Assembly (NCBI RefSeq): GCF_042186555.1
Contig: NC_133326.1
Coordinates: forward strand, 587,592,119 to 587,656,118
DNA from: Aquarana catesbeiana
Taxonomy: Eukaryota; Chordata; Amphibia; Anura; Ranidae
Direction of reading: 5' to 3'
Length of the DNA: 64,000 nucleotides
Shown: positions 23,430-35,804 of the stretch, piece by piece
Layout of the letters: every line of letters starts with the position of its first letter
Numbering within the stretch: the first letter of the stretch is position 1
Program-made: the position numbers and the translations under genes
The notes under the pieces: generated by a model
Database searches by the model: none
Told to the model about the DNA's origin: nothing
Seen by the model: only the letters and a program-made list of their open reading frames with translations

Positions 23430-24544
23430 GAGAGCCTAGGAGGTGGTGTAGGGAAAGCTATCAGAATTTTCAGCTAGGAAATCTGCACAGCTTATGACCA
23501 TCTGAGTATGCCAAATCATGAGTTTGAGCAAACAAAGAAAGCTTCTGATCTGCTTTATTAATTCAAATGTTTCAATGTGAAGTTAAGTAACTATATGAGT
23601 ATATTAGTCCTTTGAAAGAGATGTTATACCAAATTATACTAAAGGAAGGAATTGAACCAACCGCTGTAGACCAGGCCAGAATGAAGCAAATCCTCCAGAC
23701 ACACTATATTTTGATCCCATTTGGATCCAACTGAAAACTATAGAAATGTAGTGTCCTAAACTCATCAAGATAGTAAGGGAAAAAAAACATTTGCTAGAAG
23801 CCAAGTTTCTTTGATTGTGGGGACCAGCATGGAACAGGTGTGAAGGTCCCTGGCTCCCATTTCCTAAAAATGTGTTTCTTCATCATGGAAGGTGCACCCC
23901 ATACTGTGGCCAATGCATCAGTGTTTGGTCCAGGAGCTGTTGGGACACTTACCTTCTATGGATCACAAATACCTTCTCTGGAAGGTTGAGTACTTCACCA
24001 TTACAGTTCAAAGGGCCCCACTGCCAGTAGACTATGATCTAAATAAACTATGATCTAGACAGACAGTAGAGTATGATAGATTTGCTCACTGACCAGTGGT
24101 TAGCTGAGGCCCCTTTGTAGTTAGGCCCCAGTAGATAGATATATACAGGTATAGATATATTCAGCAGGAGGGATGCTGCTAATGTTCTGAATGTTTCTTG
24201 CTATTTGCAGCATTCTTCTCTGCTTTCCCAGTGTGTTCCTAGCAAGGCCTTTCACAAGCGGTAAAAAGAATGAACACAGTTCATTTCAATATTTTACTGC
24301 AGGATACCACTCTTAACATTCTCTTGCCTTTGCTTGCTGTTCATTCTGCTTAACTAATACTCCTCTACAGGGCCTGCTGTCATTTGTTCAAATAAGGTAA
24401 ATTTATCTGTTATTGGTGTGTCAGTGTACAAAGCATGACAGATCATCACTGGAAACAGCAGGAGAACCCATCATTTCTAGCAGCACATGCAGATGTAGTT
24501 CTACAATAAACAGAACTCAGGCTGGCAACACCTTAAAGTGGTTA
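23430..24544. other. No feature recognised
   Basis: Unique-looking DNA; none of the short frames shows a domain. Confidence 0.5.
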
Positions 24545-24547
24545 TAA

Positions 24548-25671
24548 GATTCCATGTACGCGGGACGCTGGGGCACACTCCTCTGAACGAACTTGAAACC
24601 GGTGTTTAGAAACGCCCGTTTTGCCGCATTTGCATGCCGTGTTTAGCTGCGTTTTACCGCGTTTGCGTCTAGAAGTGCTTATTAAGATACACTCATTAGA
24701 CCCTCCCCAAGCTCAAAAAAAATTGTTATTTAACTATTTCAGCCATTTTGACCAGAGTAGCAGCAGCAGAGAGAGCAGCTGTATACTTGTATTAGCCTCT
24801 ATTTCTGTGCTTTTTTTGCAATGGATTCTATAATGAGCATATGTGAGGAAATGCTCCTGGTGAGGCTAGAATGACGTAGAAAATTGCGTGCAAGGTCCAG
24901 AGTCAGAGTTCGTCGCTATTGGACCCATCCATTGACTGCGCAGCGAATGTCGGTAGGATATTTTTCCAACATCTACGTACAGCTGCATACCTACCCCGAC
25001 AATTTTTTAAATTTCACACGCATGTTCATTGCCACATTTGACCTTCTACTAGAAAAAGTACGACCCGGTCTGACACGCATGGACACCAACATGAGGAAGA
25101 TTTTTATTTGCATTTTTTTTATATTTTTAATAATTAAATATTAATTGATTAATACATTTTTGGGATTTTTTTTTTTAAAGCTGTATATGTAATTTCTTAT
25201 TTTTTTATTTATTTTGTGTTTTTTATGCAAATATTTGTTGCAAAAGTTATTATATATTCCATTTTTAAATTGTGCTTAATAAATATTTTTTTATTTTATT
25301 ATTTTTTTAATCAAACAATTTTAAACTATTTTTTTTTAATGTTTTTTCATCGTTTTCCATCATATTTTGTCTTTTCAGGTTAAAAATATAGGGTACCTTT
25401 AAAAACGCTTATAAAACTAAAATGCGTCTAAATGCCTGTACCGCGTTTAGTCGTGTTTGGCGTCTGAAACGTGGAAATCTTTGGCGTCTGAACCCATTTT
25501 TTTGCTTTTTTGCCTTCAAAGAAACGCTGTTAAGCGCAACTGCCTAAAACGGCAATAAACGAGACTGTGTACATGGTCACATAGAAACATTGAATGAGTT
25601 TAGGGGCAGTTGAAAAAAGCGTCCAACTGCCTCTGAATGTACGTTAAGCAGCATCCCGTGTACATGGGGCC
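24548..25671 (+). mobile_element. PIF/Harbinger derivative carrying a transposase remnant
   Basis: A 1124-bp element flanked by TAA on both sides (24545-24547 and 25672-25674). The left end GATTCCATGTACGCGGGACG pairs with the complement of ATCCCGTGTACATGGGGCC. Subterminal motifs of the CGCGTTTAG and GCGTCTG type occur near both ends. It keeps only the beginning of a Harbinger transposase, followed by AT-rich filler (25106-25380), so it looks like an internally deleted, non-autonomous copy. It links the 3-bp-duplication MITEs in this window to a known superfamily. Confidence 0.82.
24821..25105 (+). pseudogene. PIF/Harbinger transposase, N-terminal fragment
   Basis: From ATG 24821 the frame reads about 17 residues to a TGA at 24872-24874, then continues in the same frame through RARSRVRVRRYWTHPL, GYFSNIYVQL, YPDNFLNFTRM and FDLLLEKVRPGLTRMDTNMR, ending near 25099. 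The order RRYWxHP, then NFxRM, then FDxLLxxVxPxLTRxDTNxR is the N-terminal part of Harbinger (HARBI1-like) nucleases. The catalytic DDE portion is deleted. The early stop also prevents translation from the natural start. Confidence 0.85.
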
Positions 25672-25768
25672 TAAAGGTAAAAAGCTGTTGGCTCCTGCTG
25701 CTGTTAGTAAAATCCTGTGAGTAGGGGAGTGGGTGGCGGGACCGAGCCGTGCTATGTGTGTCTATAGA

Positions 25769-26393
25769 CCAGTCCAGTGTACAGAGTGTAGTGGATGGGA
25801 ACATGTCATATACAGTCCAGTGTACAGAGTGTAGTGGATGGGAACATGTCATATACAGTCCAGTGTACAGAGTGCAGTGGTCAGGAACATGTCATATACA
25901 GTCCAGTGTACAGAGTGCAGTGGTCAGGAACATGTCATATACAGTCCAGTGTACAGAGTGCAGTGGATGGGAACATGTCATATACAGTCCAGTGTACAGA
26001 GTGTAGTGGATGGGAACATGTCATATACAGTCCAGTGTACAGAGTGCAGTGGATGGGAACATGTCATATACAGTCCAGTGTACAGAGTGCAGTGGTCAGG
26101 AACATGTCATATACAGTCCAGTGTACAGAGTGCAGTGATCAGGAACATGTCATATACAGTCCAGTGTACAGAGTGCAGTGGTCAGGAACATGTCATATAC
26201 AGTCCAGTGTACAGAGTGCAGTGATCAGTAACATGTCATATACAGTCCAGTGTACAGAGTGCAGTGGTCAGTAACATGTCATATACAGTCCAGTGTACAG
26301 AGTGCAGTGGTCAGTAACATGTCATATACAGTCCAGTGTACAGAGTGCAGTGATCAGTAACATGATATATACAGTCCAGTGTACAGAGTACAG
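25769..26393. repeat. 43-bp satellite, segment A
   Basis: About 14.5 copies of a 43-bp unit: TCAGGAACATGTCATATACA, GTCCAGTGTACAGAGTGCAG, TGG. Variants differ at a few sites (GGATGGG or GGTCAGG, TGTAGT or TGCAGT). Since 43 is not a multiple of three and stops are rare, long frames appear in several phases; they are not genes. It ends at GAGTACAG, which rejoins segment B across a 4.8-kb insertion. Confidence 0.92.
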
Positions 26394-26892
26394 CAGGGTA
26401 GATACAAATCAATGATTAAAAAAAAATGCTTTTGGAGTAAAAATCTATCTAAAGATAGTTTTCTGTTTAAGATAAATTAACAATTTAGTTTATTCAGCAT
26501 GAAATGGAGCTTAATTATGTAGCATGAGGCTGTATATTCTGCAATATTTACATTTTTGGTAAACTCATTTAATGAATCCAAGCTCTGCAAGCTGAGATAA
26601 CATGCACTGCATTCACATAATTTCACAGTAACCATGAGATAAAACAAAGTTCAGTAATATTCCTTTATGCCATTGTTTTGCAAATCTATGTAAACTACAA
26701 ACTGTATGATTGAATCAGTTCTGATATCACTTTTTTACTAACCAGACAGCTTATTATTATAAATAGAAAACCTTCTGTTTTTCAAATATTGAAGATTCTA
26801 ACTACCAGCAAGAATAAGTCCTTACAATTAAAGAGCACCTGTCATTTCAGATCCATCGTGGCATTATGTGGGGGCAGGGCACATTACGTGGG
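26394..26892. other. Left part of a 4.8-kb insertion in the 43-bp array
   Basis: Begins CAGGGTAGATAC and continues AT-rich and unique to about 26860, where a short stretch of the 20-bp satellite (GGCAGGGCACATTACGTGGG) appears. It has no coding frame. It may be the left body of a large hAT-like element whose other end is at 31187; that is inference. Confidence 0.5.
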
Positions 26893-28205
26893 AAAACAAT
26901 GGTAAGTGCAGCGCATTGTATATACTAAAATAAAGCAAAGAAATAAGTCCAGTCCATATGAGTAAAACAATGCTAAATCCCGGAAGGATGGAAGCCAAGA
27001 TTCCTCGTGACAAAGAGTGAACTCATTCTTCTGAGTGAAAGATGGGTAACGATATCCTTCACCATATGAACCAAATTGTGCTTACCAGAAGGGATGGACC
27101 TCTTAGTTACAGGTGAGATACACATGTATCCCACCAGGGATGATGGTACCTCCTGCTACTGCTGTAAAGAACCTTGCTCCTGCCAAATGAAAAAGATCGC
27201 CCAGCAGAAGGCTCAAAATGGAAAAGATCTTCAGATCACAGACCGTGGGTATAAGGATGTTACCGCCTCCCCAGTGGATATAAAAAGATACAGGACACAC
27301 TCTTATGCCCTGTACACACGGTCGGATTTTCCGATGGAAAATGTGTGATAGGACCTTGTTGTTGGAAATTCCGACCGTGTGTGGGCTCCATCACACATTT
27401 TCCATAGGAATTTCCATCACACAAAGTTTGAGAGCTTGCTATAAAATTTTCCGACAACAAAATCCGTTATTGGAAATTCCGATCGTGTGTACACAAATCC
27501 GACGCACAAAGTGCCACGCATGCTCAGAATAAATTAAGAGACAAAAGCTATTGGCTACTGCCCTGTTTATAGTCCCGACGTACGTGTTTTACGTCACCAC
27601 GTTCAGAACGATCGGATTTTCCGACAACTTTGTGTGACTGTGCGTATGCAAGACAAGTTTGAGCCAACATCCGCCGGAAAAAATCCATGGATTTTGTTGT
27701 CGGAATGTCCGATCAATGTCGACCGTGTGTACAGGGCATAAGTGTACTCCGTTTATTCAAATAAAGTCATAAAATGGACATGTATGTGCAGTGCACATGG
27801 GCGCAAACATTAAAACATTTAAAATGCCAAAGATAGGTGCGTGAGAGATCCGTAGATCGAGTGTGTTTAACCACACTTAGGCATGGTAGTGGGTGACATC
27901 CGTGCATAAGCTCCTCCCCCGTACATGGCCTTACATCCGGATATGACTTCGTCAGCGAGGGTGGAGCTAGACAGTCACCCGACAAGTTTAAATAGGCAGC
28001 TGGTGTCTGCATAGAATGTAGCGGAACCGGAAGGAGGAGAAACTTCTAAAGAAAACGGTCGCCTTTCTAAGCGGGGACACCAGTATACAAAGCCAAATGC
28101 AACCCATTATAAAAAAACAAACACAGAGGTTCTAAATAAATATTATGCTTAAGAACGGACAAATAAAAATAAAGTTACCCGCGGCCATCTGTATAACGAT
28201 CTAAA
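26893..28205. mobile_element. Composite insert splitting the 20-bp array
   Basis: About 1.3 kb between the first 20-bp satellite units (26865-26890) and the main array (from 28206). The part near 27054-27090 (CCTTCACC ... TGCTTACCAGAAGGGATGG) resembles the middle of the 774-bp unit at 21925-22698, so the two are probably related. A TIR element (27303-27741) is nested in it. No clean target duplication was found. Class unknown. Confidence 0.5.
27303..27741. mobile_element. Nested MITE (CCTGTACACACGGTCGG ends)
   Basis: TTATGCCCTGTACACACGGT at the left is the exact complement of the right end, ACCGTGTGTACAGGGCATAA. The 439-bp interior has further GGTCGGATTTTCCGA-type tracts in both orientations and no gene. 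It sits inside the composite insert 26893-28205, so it arrived later. Confidence 0.8.
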
Positions 28206-30792
28206 ACATTATGTGGGAGCAGGGCACATTACATGAGGGCAGGGCACATTACGTGGGAGCAGGGCACATTACATGAGGGCAGGGCACATCACGTGGGAGC
28301 AGGGCACATTACGTGGGAGCAGGGGACATTACGTGGGAGCAGGGGACATTACATGGGAGCAGGACACATTACGTGAGGGCAGGGCACATTACATGGGAGC
28401 AAGGCATATTACGTGGGAGCAGGGGACATTACGTGGGAGCAGGGCACATTACATGAGGGCAGGGCACATTACTTGGGAGCAGGGCACATTACATGAGGGC
28501 AGGGCACATTACGTGGGAGCAGGGCACATTACATGAGGGCAGGACACATTACGTGGGAGCAGGCCACATTACATGAGGGCAGGGCACATTACATGGGAGC
28601 AGGGCACATTACGTGGGAGCAGGGGACATTACGTGGGAGCAGGGCACATTACATGAGGGCAGGGCACATTACATGAGGGCGGGGCACATTACGTGGGAGC
28701 AGGGCACATTACATGAGGGCAGGGCACATTACATGAGGGCAGGGCACATTACATGGGAGCAGGGCACATTACATGAGGGCAGGGCACATTACATGAGGGC
28801 GGGGCACATTACGTGGGAGCAGGGCATATTACATGAGGGCAGGGCACATTACATGAGGGCGGGGCACATTACGTGGGAGCAGGGCACATTACGTGGGAGC
28901 AGGGCACATTACATGAGGGCAGGGCACATTACATGGGAGCAGGGCACATTACATGAGGGCAGGGCACATTACATGAGGGCAGGGCACATTACGTGGGAGC
29001 AGGGCACATTACATGAGGGCAGGGTACATTACGTGGGAGCAGGGCACATTACATGAGGACAGGGCACATTACGTGGGAGCAGGGCACATTACATGAGGGC
29101 AGGGCACATTACGTGGGAGCAGGGCACATTACGTGGGAGCAGGGCACATTACATAAGGGCAGGGCACATTACATGTGGGCAGGGCACATTACATGAGGGC
29201 AGGGCACATTACGTGGGAGCAGGGCACATTACGTTGGAGCAGGGCACATTACATGAGGGCAGGGCACATTACATGGGAGCAAGGCATATTACGTGGGAGC
29301 AGGGGACATTACGTGGGAGCAGGGCACATTACATGAGGGCAGGGCACATTACTTGGGAGCAGGGCACATTACATGAGGGCAGGGCACATTACGTGGGAGC
29401 AGGGCACATTACATGAGGGCAGGACACATTACGTGGGAGCAGGCCACATTACATGAGGGCAGGGCACATTACATGGGAGCAGGGCACATTACGTGGGAGC
29501 AGGGGACATTACGTGGGAGCAGGGCACATTACATGAGGGCAGGGCACATTACATGAGGGCGGGGCACATTACGTGGGAGCAGGGCACATTACATGAGGGC
29601 AGGGCACATTACATGAGGGCAGGGCACATTACATGGGAGCAGGGCACATTACATGAGGGCAGGGCACATTACATGAGGGCGGGGCACATTACGTGGGAGC
29701 AGGGCATATTACATGAGGGCAGGGCACATTACATGAGGGCGGGGCACATTACGTGGGAGCAGGGCACATTACGTGGGAGCAGGGCACATTACATGAGGGC
29801 AGGGCACATTACATGGGAGCAGGGCACATTACATGAGGGCAGGGCACATTACATGAGGGCAGGGCACATTACGTGGGAGCAGGGCACATTACATGAGGGC
29901 AGGGTACATTACGTGGGAGCAGGGCACATTACATGAGGACAGGGCACATTACGTGGGAGCAGGGCACATTACATGAGGGCAGGGCACATTACGTGGGAGC
30001 AGGGCACATTACGTGGGAGCAGGGCACATTACATAAGGGCAGGGCACATTACATGTGGGCAGGGCACATTACATGAGGCAGGGCACATTACATGAGGGCA
30101 GGGCACATTACGTGGGAGCAGGGCACATTACGTTGGAGCAGGGCACATTACATGAGGGCAGGGCACATTACATGGGAGCAGGGCACATTACATGAGGGCA
30201 GGGCACATTACATGAGGGCAGGGCACATTACGTGGGAGCAGGGCACATTACATGAGGGCAGGGTACATTACGTGGGAGCAGGGCACATTACATGAGGACA
30301 GGGCACATTACGTGGGAGCAGGGCACATTACATGAGGGCAGGGCACATTACGTGGGAGCAGGGCACATTACGTGGGAGCAGGGCACATTACATAAGGGCA
30401 GGGCACATTACATGTGGGCAGGGCACATTACATGAGGCAGGGCACATTACATGAGGGCAGGGCACATTACATGAGGGCAGGGCACATTACGTGGGAGCAG
30501 GGCACATTACGTGAGGGCAGGGCACATTACGTTGGAGCAGGACACATTACGTGGGAGCAGGGCACATTACATGAGGGCAAGGCACATTACGTGGGAGCAG
30601 GGCACATTACATGAGGGCAGGGCACATTACGTGGGAGCAGGGCACATTACGTGGGAGCAGGGCACATTACGTGGGAGCAGGGCACATTACATGAGGGCAG
30701 GGCACATTACGTGGGAGCAGGGCACATTACATGGGAGCAGGGCACATTACATGAGGGCAGTGCACATTATGTGGGAGCAGGACACATTACAT
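28206..30792. repeat. 20-bp satellite with higher-order structure
   Basis: About 129 tandem copies of a 20-bp unit in two main forms: AGGGCACATTACATGAGGGC and AGGGCACATTACGTGGGAGC, plus rarer variants (AGGGGACATT, AAGGCATATT, ACATAAGGGC, ACATGTGGGC). The variant order from about 28381 to 29200 recurs 880 bp (44 units) later, and a part recurs again about 360 bp on. Two 1-bp deletions (near 30079 and 30437) shift the phase. The repeating frames are not genes. Confidence 0.93.
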
Positions 30793-31186
30793 GCGCCCCA
30801 GTGTGAAAGGAGTCTAAATAGAAAATGTGATCTGAGTCTGATGATATTTACCAGATTCAACCTCCAATAGTATATACAGTATATCTTCTCTAATAGTATA
30901 TACAGTATATCTCCTCTAATAGTATATACAGTATATCTCCTCTAATAGTATATACAGTACGTATACGTACTCTGTTATTCTCAGAGTGGATTAGAGATTT
31001 TTCTCCCCAACCATATAGTTGGTTATTTATATTTACCACTACATATAGAGATTTAAGAATAAACTGCCTTTGTTTAAACTTTCCATATTAAATTATACAC
31101 CACACTTTTTTTAAGGTTATTATCCGGTTAATCAAAATAATAATTGGCCAACTAATCAATTATGAAAATAATCGTTAGTTGCAGCC
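30793..31186. other. Right part of the 4.8-kb insertion; hAT-like terminus
   Basis: After the array, GCGCCCCAGTGTGAAAGGAG resembles a MITE tip. A 26-bp unit (AATAGTATATACAGTATATC + TCCTCT) repeats about 3.7 times at 30866-30960. The segment ends TAATCGTTAGTTGCAGCCCT, which resembles the terminus of a widespread vertebrate hAT group (AGGGCTGCAACTAACGATTA in reverse). It then abuts the 43-bp satellite directly. Confidence 0.5.
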
Positions 31187-31333
31187 CTATCAGGAACATG
31201 TCATATACAGTGCAGTGTACAGAGTGCAGTGGTCAGGAACATGTCATATACAGTCCAGTGTGCAGTGGTCAGGAACTTGACATATACAGTCCAGTGTACA
31301 GAGTGCAGTGGTCAGGAACATGCCACATACCGG
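31187..31333. repeat. 43-bp satellite, segment B
   Basis: About 3.4 units of the same 43-bp repeat as segments A and C, one of them shortened. It resumes at ATCAGGAACATG, close to the phase at which segment A stopped, and ends at GCCACATAC, from which segment C continues with CAGTCC. Confidence 0.88.
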
Positions 31334-31884
31334 GGGCCGGCAACTCGTCCGACCGCAGGCAGGTGACAGGTGGACCACGAACAGGTTCCTGCACCTCCGA
31401 CCCCCACCTTCTATGTGCTAATCACCAGCTTGCTAATATGAAAAGCCACTCTGCAAGCTCCCGCCCTCTGTCTAGAGCTGTGCTGCCTCCCGGTCTCCGC
31501 TGTTGAAACAGGTAGAACACTGTGCTATGGGAGGGAGAGGAAGGGGGCCAGAGGTTACTGCTATAGGGGAAAGGGGGGGGGGGGGGCAGAAGACACCACT
31601 GTGTGTTTGGGGGGGGGTGATATGAAGGGGGCAAAGGACACTGTTATGGTCAGGGTCACCCCCATGGCAGTGTCCTCTATTACCCTTCACATCACACACC
31701 CCCCCCCGCTCTCTGCATTCTGAGCGTAACGCACTCCTGATCCCTGCATTCTGAGCACAACGCACTGGTGAACCCTGCATTCTCTTGTAATACTTATTTT
31801 TGTTCTGAGTAAAAACATTTTATCAAATAATAAAAAAAGGTCAGTCTTACTGTTTTTTTTTTTTTTTTGGGGGGGGGGGGGTGT
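31334..31884. other. 0.55-kb insertion in the 43-bp array
   Basis: Starts CGGGGGCCGGCAAC and ends in a T run followed by a G run (31851-31881). Further G or C runs occur at 31566-31586, 31609-31617 and 31700-31708. No gene or TIR pair was identified. Since the array resumes in phase, the piece is an insertion rather than a boundary. Confidence 0.55.
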
Positions 31885-33468
31885 AGTGTACAGTCCAGTG
31901 TACAGAGTGCAGTGATCAGGAACATGTCACATACAGTCCAGTGTACAGAGTGCAGTGGATGGGAGCATGTCATATACAGCCCAGTGTACAGAGTGCAGTG
32001 ATCAGGAATATGCCATAAATAGTCCAGTGTACAGAGTGCAGTGATCAGGAATATGCCATATACAGTCCAGTGTACAGAGTGCAGTGATCAGGAACATGCC
32101 ATATACAGTCCAGTGTACAGAGTGCAGTGGTCAGTAATATGCCATATACAGTCCAGTGTACAGAGTGCAGTGATCAGTAACATGCCATATACAGTCCAGT
32201 GTACATAGTGCAGTGATCAGGAATATGCCATATACAGTCCAGTGTACAGAGTGTAGTGGATGGGAACATGTCATATACAGTCCAGTGTACAGAGTGCAGT
32301 GGTCAGTAATATGCCATATACAGTCCTGTGTACAGAGTGCAGTGATCAGGAACATGCCATATACAGTCCAGTGTACAGAGTGTAGTGGATGGGAACATGT
32401 CATATACAGTTCAGTGTACAGAGTGCAGTGATCAGGAATATGCCATATACAGTCAAGTGTACAGAGTGCAGTGATCAGGAACATGTCATATACAGTCCAG
32501 TGTACAGAGTGCAGTGGATGGGAGCATGTCATATACAGCCCAGTGTACAGAGTGCAGTGATCAGGAATATGCCATAAATAGTCCAGTGTACAGAGTGCAG
32601 TGATCAGGAATATGCCATATACAGTCCAGTGTACAGAGTGCAGTGATCAGGAACATGCCATATACAGTCCAGTGTACAGAGTGCAGTGGTCAGTAATATG
32701 CCATATACAGTCCAGTGTACAGAGTGCAGTGATCAGTAACATGCCATATACAGTCCAGTGTACATAGTGCAGTGATCAGGAATATGCCATATACAGTCCA
32801 GTGTACAGAGTGTAGTGGATGGGAACATGTCATATACAGCCCAGTGTACAGAGTGCAGTGGTCAGTAATATGCCATATACAGTCCTGTGTACAGAGTGCA
32901 GTGATCAGGAACATGCCATATACAGTCCAGTGTACAGAGTGTAGTGGATGGGAACATGTCATATACAGTTCAGTGTACAGAGTGCAGTGATCAGGAATAT
33001 GCCATATACAGTTCAGTGTACAGAGTGCAGTGATCAGGAATATGCCATATACAGTCAAGTGTACAGAGTGCAGTGATCAGGAACATGTCATATACAGTCC
33101 AGTGTACAGAGTGCAGTGGATGGGAACATGTCATATACAGTCCAGTGTTCAGAGTGCAGTGGATGGGAACATGCCATATACAGTCCAGTGTACATAGTGC
33201 AGTGATCAGGAATATGCCATATACAGTCCAGTGTACAGAGTGCAGTGATCAGGAACATGCCATATACAGTCCAGTGTACAGAGTGCAGTGATCAGGAACA
33301 TGCCATATACAGTCCAGTGTACAGAGTGCAGTGATCAGGAACATGCCATATACAGTCCAGTGTACAGAGTGCAGTGATCAGGAACATGCCATATACAGTC
33401 CAGTGTACAGAGTGCAGTGGTCAGGAATATGCCATATACAGTCCAGTGTACAGAGTGCAGTGATCAGA
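31885..33468. repeat. 43-bp satellite, segment C
   Basis: About 37 copies of the 43-bp unit with forms GATCAGGAATATGCC, GATCAGGAACATGCC and GGATGGGAACATGTC. The variant order around 32213-32431 recurs at 32772-32990, a shift of 559 bp, which is exactly 13 units; a 13-unit block was therefore duplicated. The frames open on both strands come from the repeat. Confidence 0.92.
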
Positions 33469-35126
33469 TACCTATTAGAACCATGCCATAAAGGTAATGC
33501 TCTACATATAGTGTAATATCTATCTCTATAATATCACATATTGAATACTATCCAATCAAATACAAGCTGTAATGTCAATAGAAAAGCACATGCAAAGGAG
33601 CCAGCCAGGAGACCACTTCTGGGAGAGAAGGTTTTACAATGCTTGCCTTCCACACACCATGCCATCACCCCGCAGTGCTACCCCCCTCCAGTCAGAAGGC
33701 CAATGTCCCCTAGCAGATCCAGCTGCATTGTCCCCCTGTACCCCCACCTGACGCTGGCTGCACGCCGCACAACACCAAGCTCCATTTAAAAGGTCTGCCT
33801 TACAGATAGGGGAACTAGGCCAGTTCAATCCAGTACCTGTCCAAAACTTGGTCTCTTCACAACAAGCATGTTAAGCCTCAAATAGTTACTCAATTGAGGC
33901 AGCCTTCTTCAGCACCATTCGCAGCAAGCAGATCTGTCAGCTGGGCTTTCAAGCCTACCTACTGTGCAGGCGGACCTTCCAAATTTACGCTTCTGCTGTA
34001 CTGTGCTGGTGGATGTCATTACCAGTTGCATACTGCCTGTCCTAACAAAGAGTTAAAGATCTCAAGGTCTGGGTGATACAATTTACATTGATGTACTTTA
34101 AAAACAAAAAAAAAAATCTGTCCCCTAATTGCACATTGGATGCTATTCTGAACAATACAAGCTACCTAAGTAAACCTGCTCCAGAGAAACAACTAGAAAG
34201 GTAAGAAAAATATATATATTTATACGATATGTTTTTATTATTTAGGTATGCTGTGTGAATGGGAACACATAATACATATATAGAGGGAATTTCTCAAATT
34301 AGACTGTCAAGGTGGAAATAAATTGAAGCTAATTGCATTTACCAAACACCACAATGAATTTCAATGAATACATAATACATTAGAGCATTAACTTGTGCTT
34401 TTATATCTGCATGGCATTCAGTTTTAAAAAGCTCAGATTAAAAGAAAAGTCACATTATGATGAATGGGGAGCTGCTGAAATCCTAAAATAGAGTCCATTA
34501 AGAACTGTATCTGCTTTCATTACAGTGGAGGGTAATGACTGTCAGGTACTCTCACATAGAACAAAACAGTGGAAGCTCCTGTTGCATCTTGGGAGCAAAG
34601 TTCTTTTTCATGGTTCACACCTACTCAACTTCGACTCCCTGAAGACTGCTAAAGGTAAGAGGACCTTGAAACAGTATACGACAGATTCATTGTTTCACTA
34701 AAATATACTATTAGCATGCAGCTCTGCATGCTGATATAAAATCATCTTACATTCATTTGTTAAACAAACATGTATTGCTTTTACTTATAATTATTGTTTT
34801 TCTACTTCCTGTTAGAGTGGGGCACTGGTGATGTAACCAGATCCTCACAGATGCACCCTGGGAAGGCTACTATATCACCAGTGCCTTGCTCCTTAGATGA
34901 TGTGCACTGTCACATTTTCCCAGGAGGCAGATCCAGAGTTCCAGAGTTCTGGGAAGTAAAGGGAGATGGCCACCATGAGAATAATGGGGGAGGGAAAAAA
35001 ATACTGTAAATTATTCAAAGAATAAAAAGTATGCCAATGTCTATAAATATCTGTTTGTAATTGGCAATTACTAAACACTTCTAAAGGCGTCCTTGTAATT
35101 TTTAACAAAAGAGTGAAGTTCCCCTT
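33469..35126. other. No feature recognised
   Basis: Unique-looking DNA, AT-rich at 34080-34480. No supported exon, RNA or complete repeat. Confidence 0.45.
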
Positions 35127-35129
35127 TAA

Positions 35130-35563
35130 GGCTCCATTCACACCAACGCGTTTTTTGATGCATTTTGCAGAAATGCATGGGAATTTTTTAACATGGGTTC
35201 CTATGGAACATGTTCACATCAATGCGTTTTTGTACCTCTGCGTTTTTGGAAAGGGTCAGGGACTTTTTTTCATGCAAAATGCAGCGTTTTGCATGTAATA
35301 GAATTCAATGGACCAGCATCAAAAACGCAAGTACAGCGTTTTTGCAGCATTTTACAGCGTTTTTGACGCGTTTTTGGCGCGTTTTGCGTCTTTGGTTTTT
35401 TGTTTTTTAGACTGTATACAGTCTAAAAAAAAAACTGTAAATGAAAAAAAAACAAAAAAAAAAACACAAAATGCAAAACGCCGTAAAAACGCAGCAAAAA
35501 CGCGGCAAGCACCACAAAAAACACTGCAGAAATGCTCAAAAGCAACATGCATAGATGTGAGTA
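35130..35563. mobile_element. MITE with GCGTTTTT-rich interior
   Basis: Starts GGCTCCATTCACACCAACGC directly after TAA (35127-35129). The interior is full of GCGTTTTT and its complement AAAAACGC, so it can fold back on itself. The right end is diverged near CATAGATGTGAGTAA. 37998-38400 has a similar start (GGGCCGGTTCACACCACATG) and interior. Confidence 0.55.
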
Positions 35564-35804
35564 AGTGAAGGACTGTCATAAATGTTTGAAATAAGGGCAA
35601 AATAGGTGGCTGCTTAGGGGCATTGGACTCCAGGGGGACTTAGGAGAATGCAAAAAATATTCTGTTTATAGCAAATCATGTTCAGCTTTGCAAGTTCACA
35701 CCTTTTGCATTTTTGCTTCATGCATTTATCACTGAAATCAATGGTAACTAATCTCAACAAGACGTATTGTAATGTGCATCATGCATACATACATCATGAC
35801 ACAT

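Noticed and set aside
25749..26274. Open frames such as 25795-26274 with repeated 'MSYTVQCTECSG' text
   Set aside because: They are translations of the 43-bp satellite in cycling phases; the period is not a multiple of three and several frames are open on both strands.
28206..30792. CRISPR-like repeat array
   Set aside because: Units are contiguous with no unique spacers, and the window is eukaryotic in content.
28273..30870. Open frames with repeated 'MRAGHITWEQGTLHEGR' text
   Set aside because: They come from the 20-bp satellite (20 residues per 60 bp). The whole array reads through because the unit lacks stops in this frame, not because it is coding.
34965..35009. GCCACCATG near 34970, a Kozak-like start
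   Set aside because: The frame ends after about a dozen codons and no splice donor follows.
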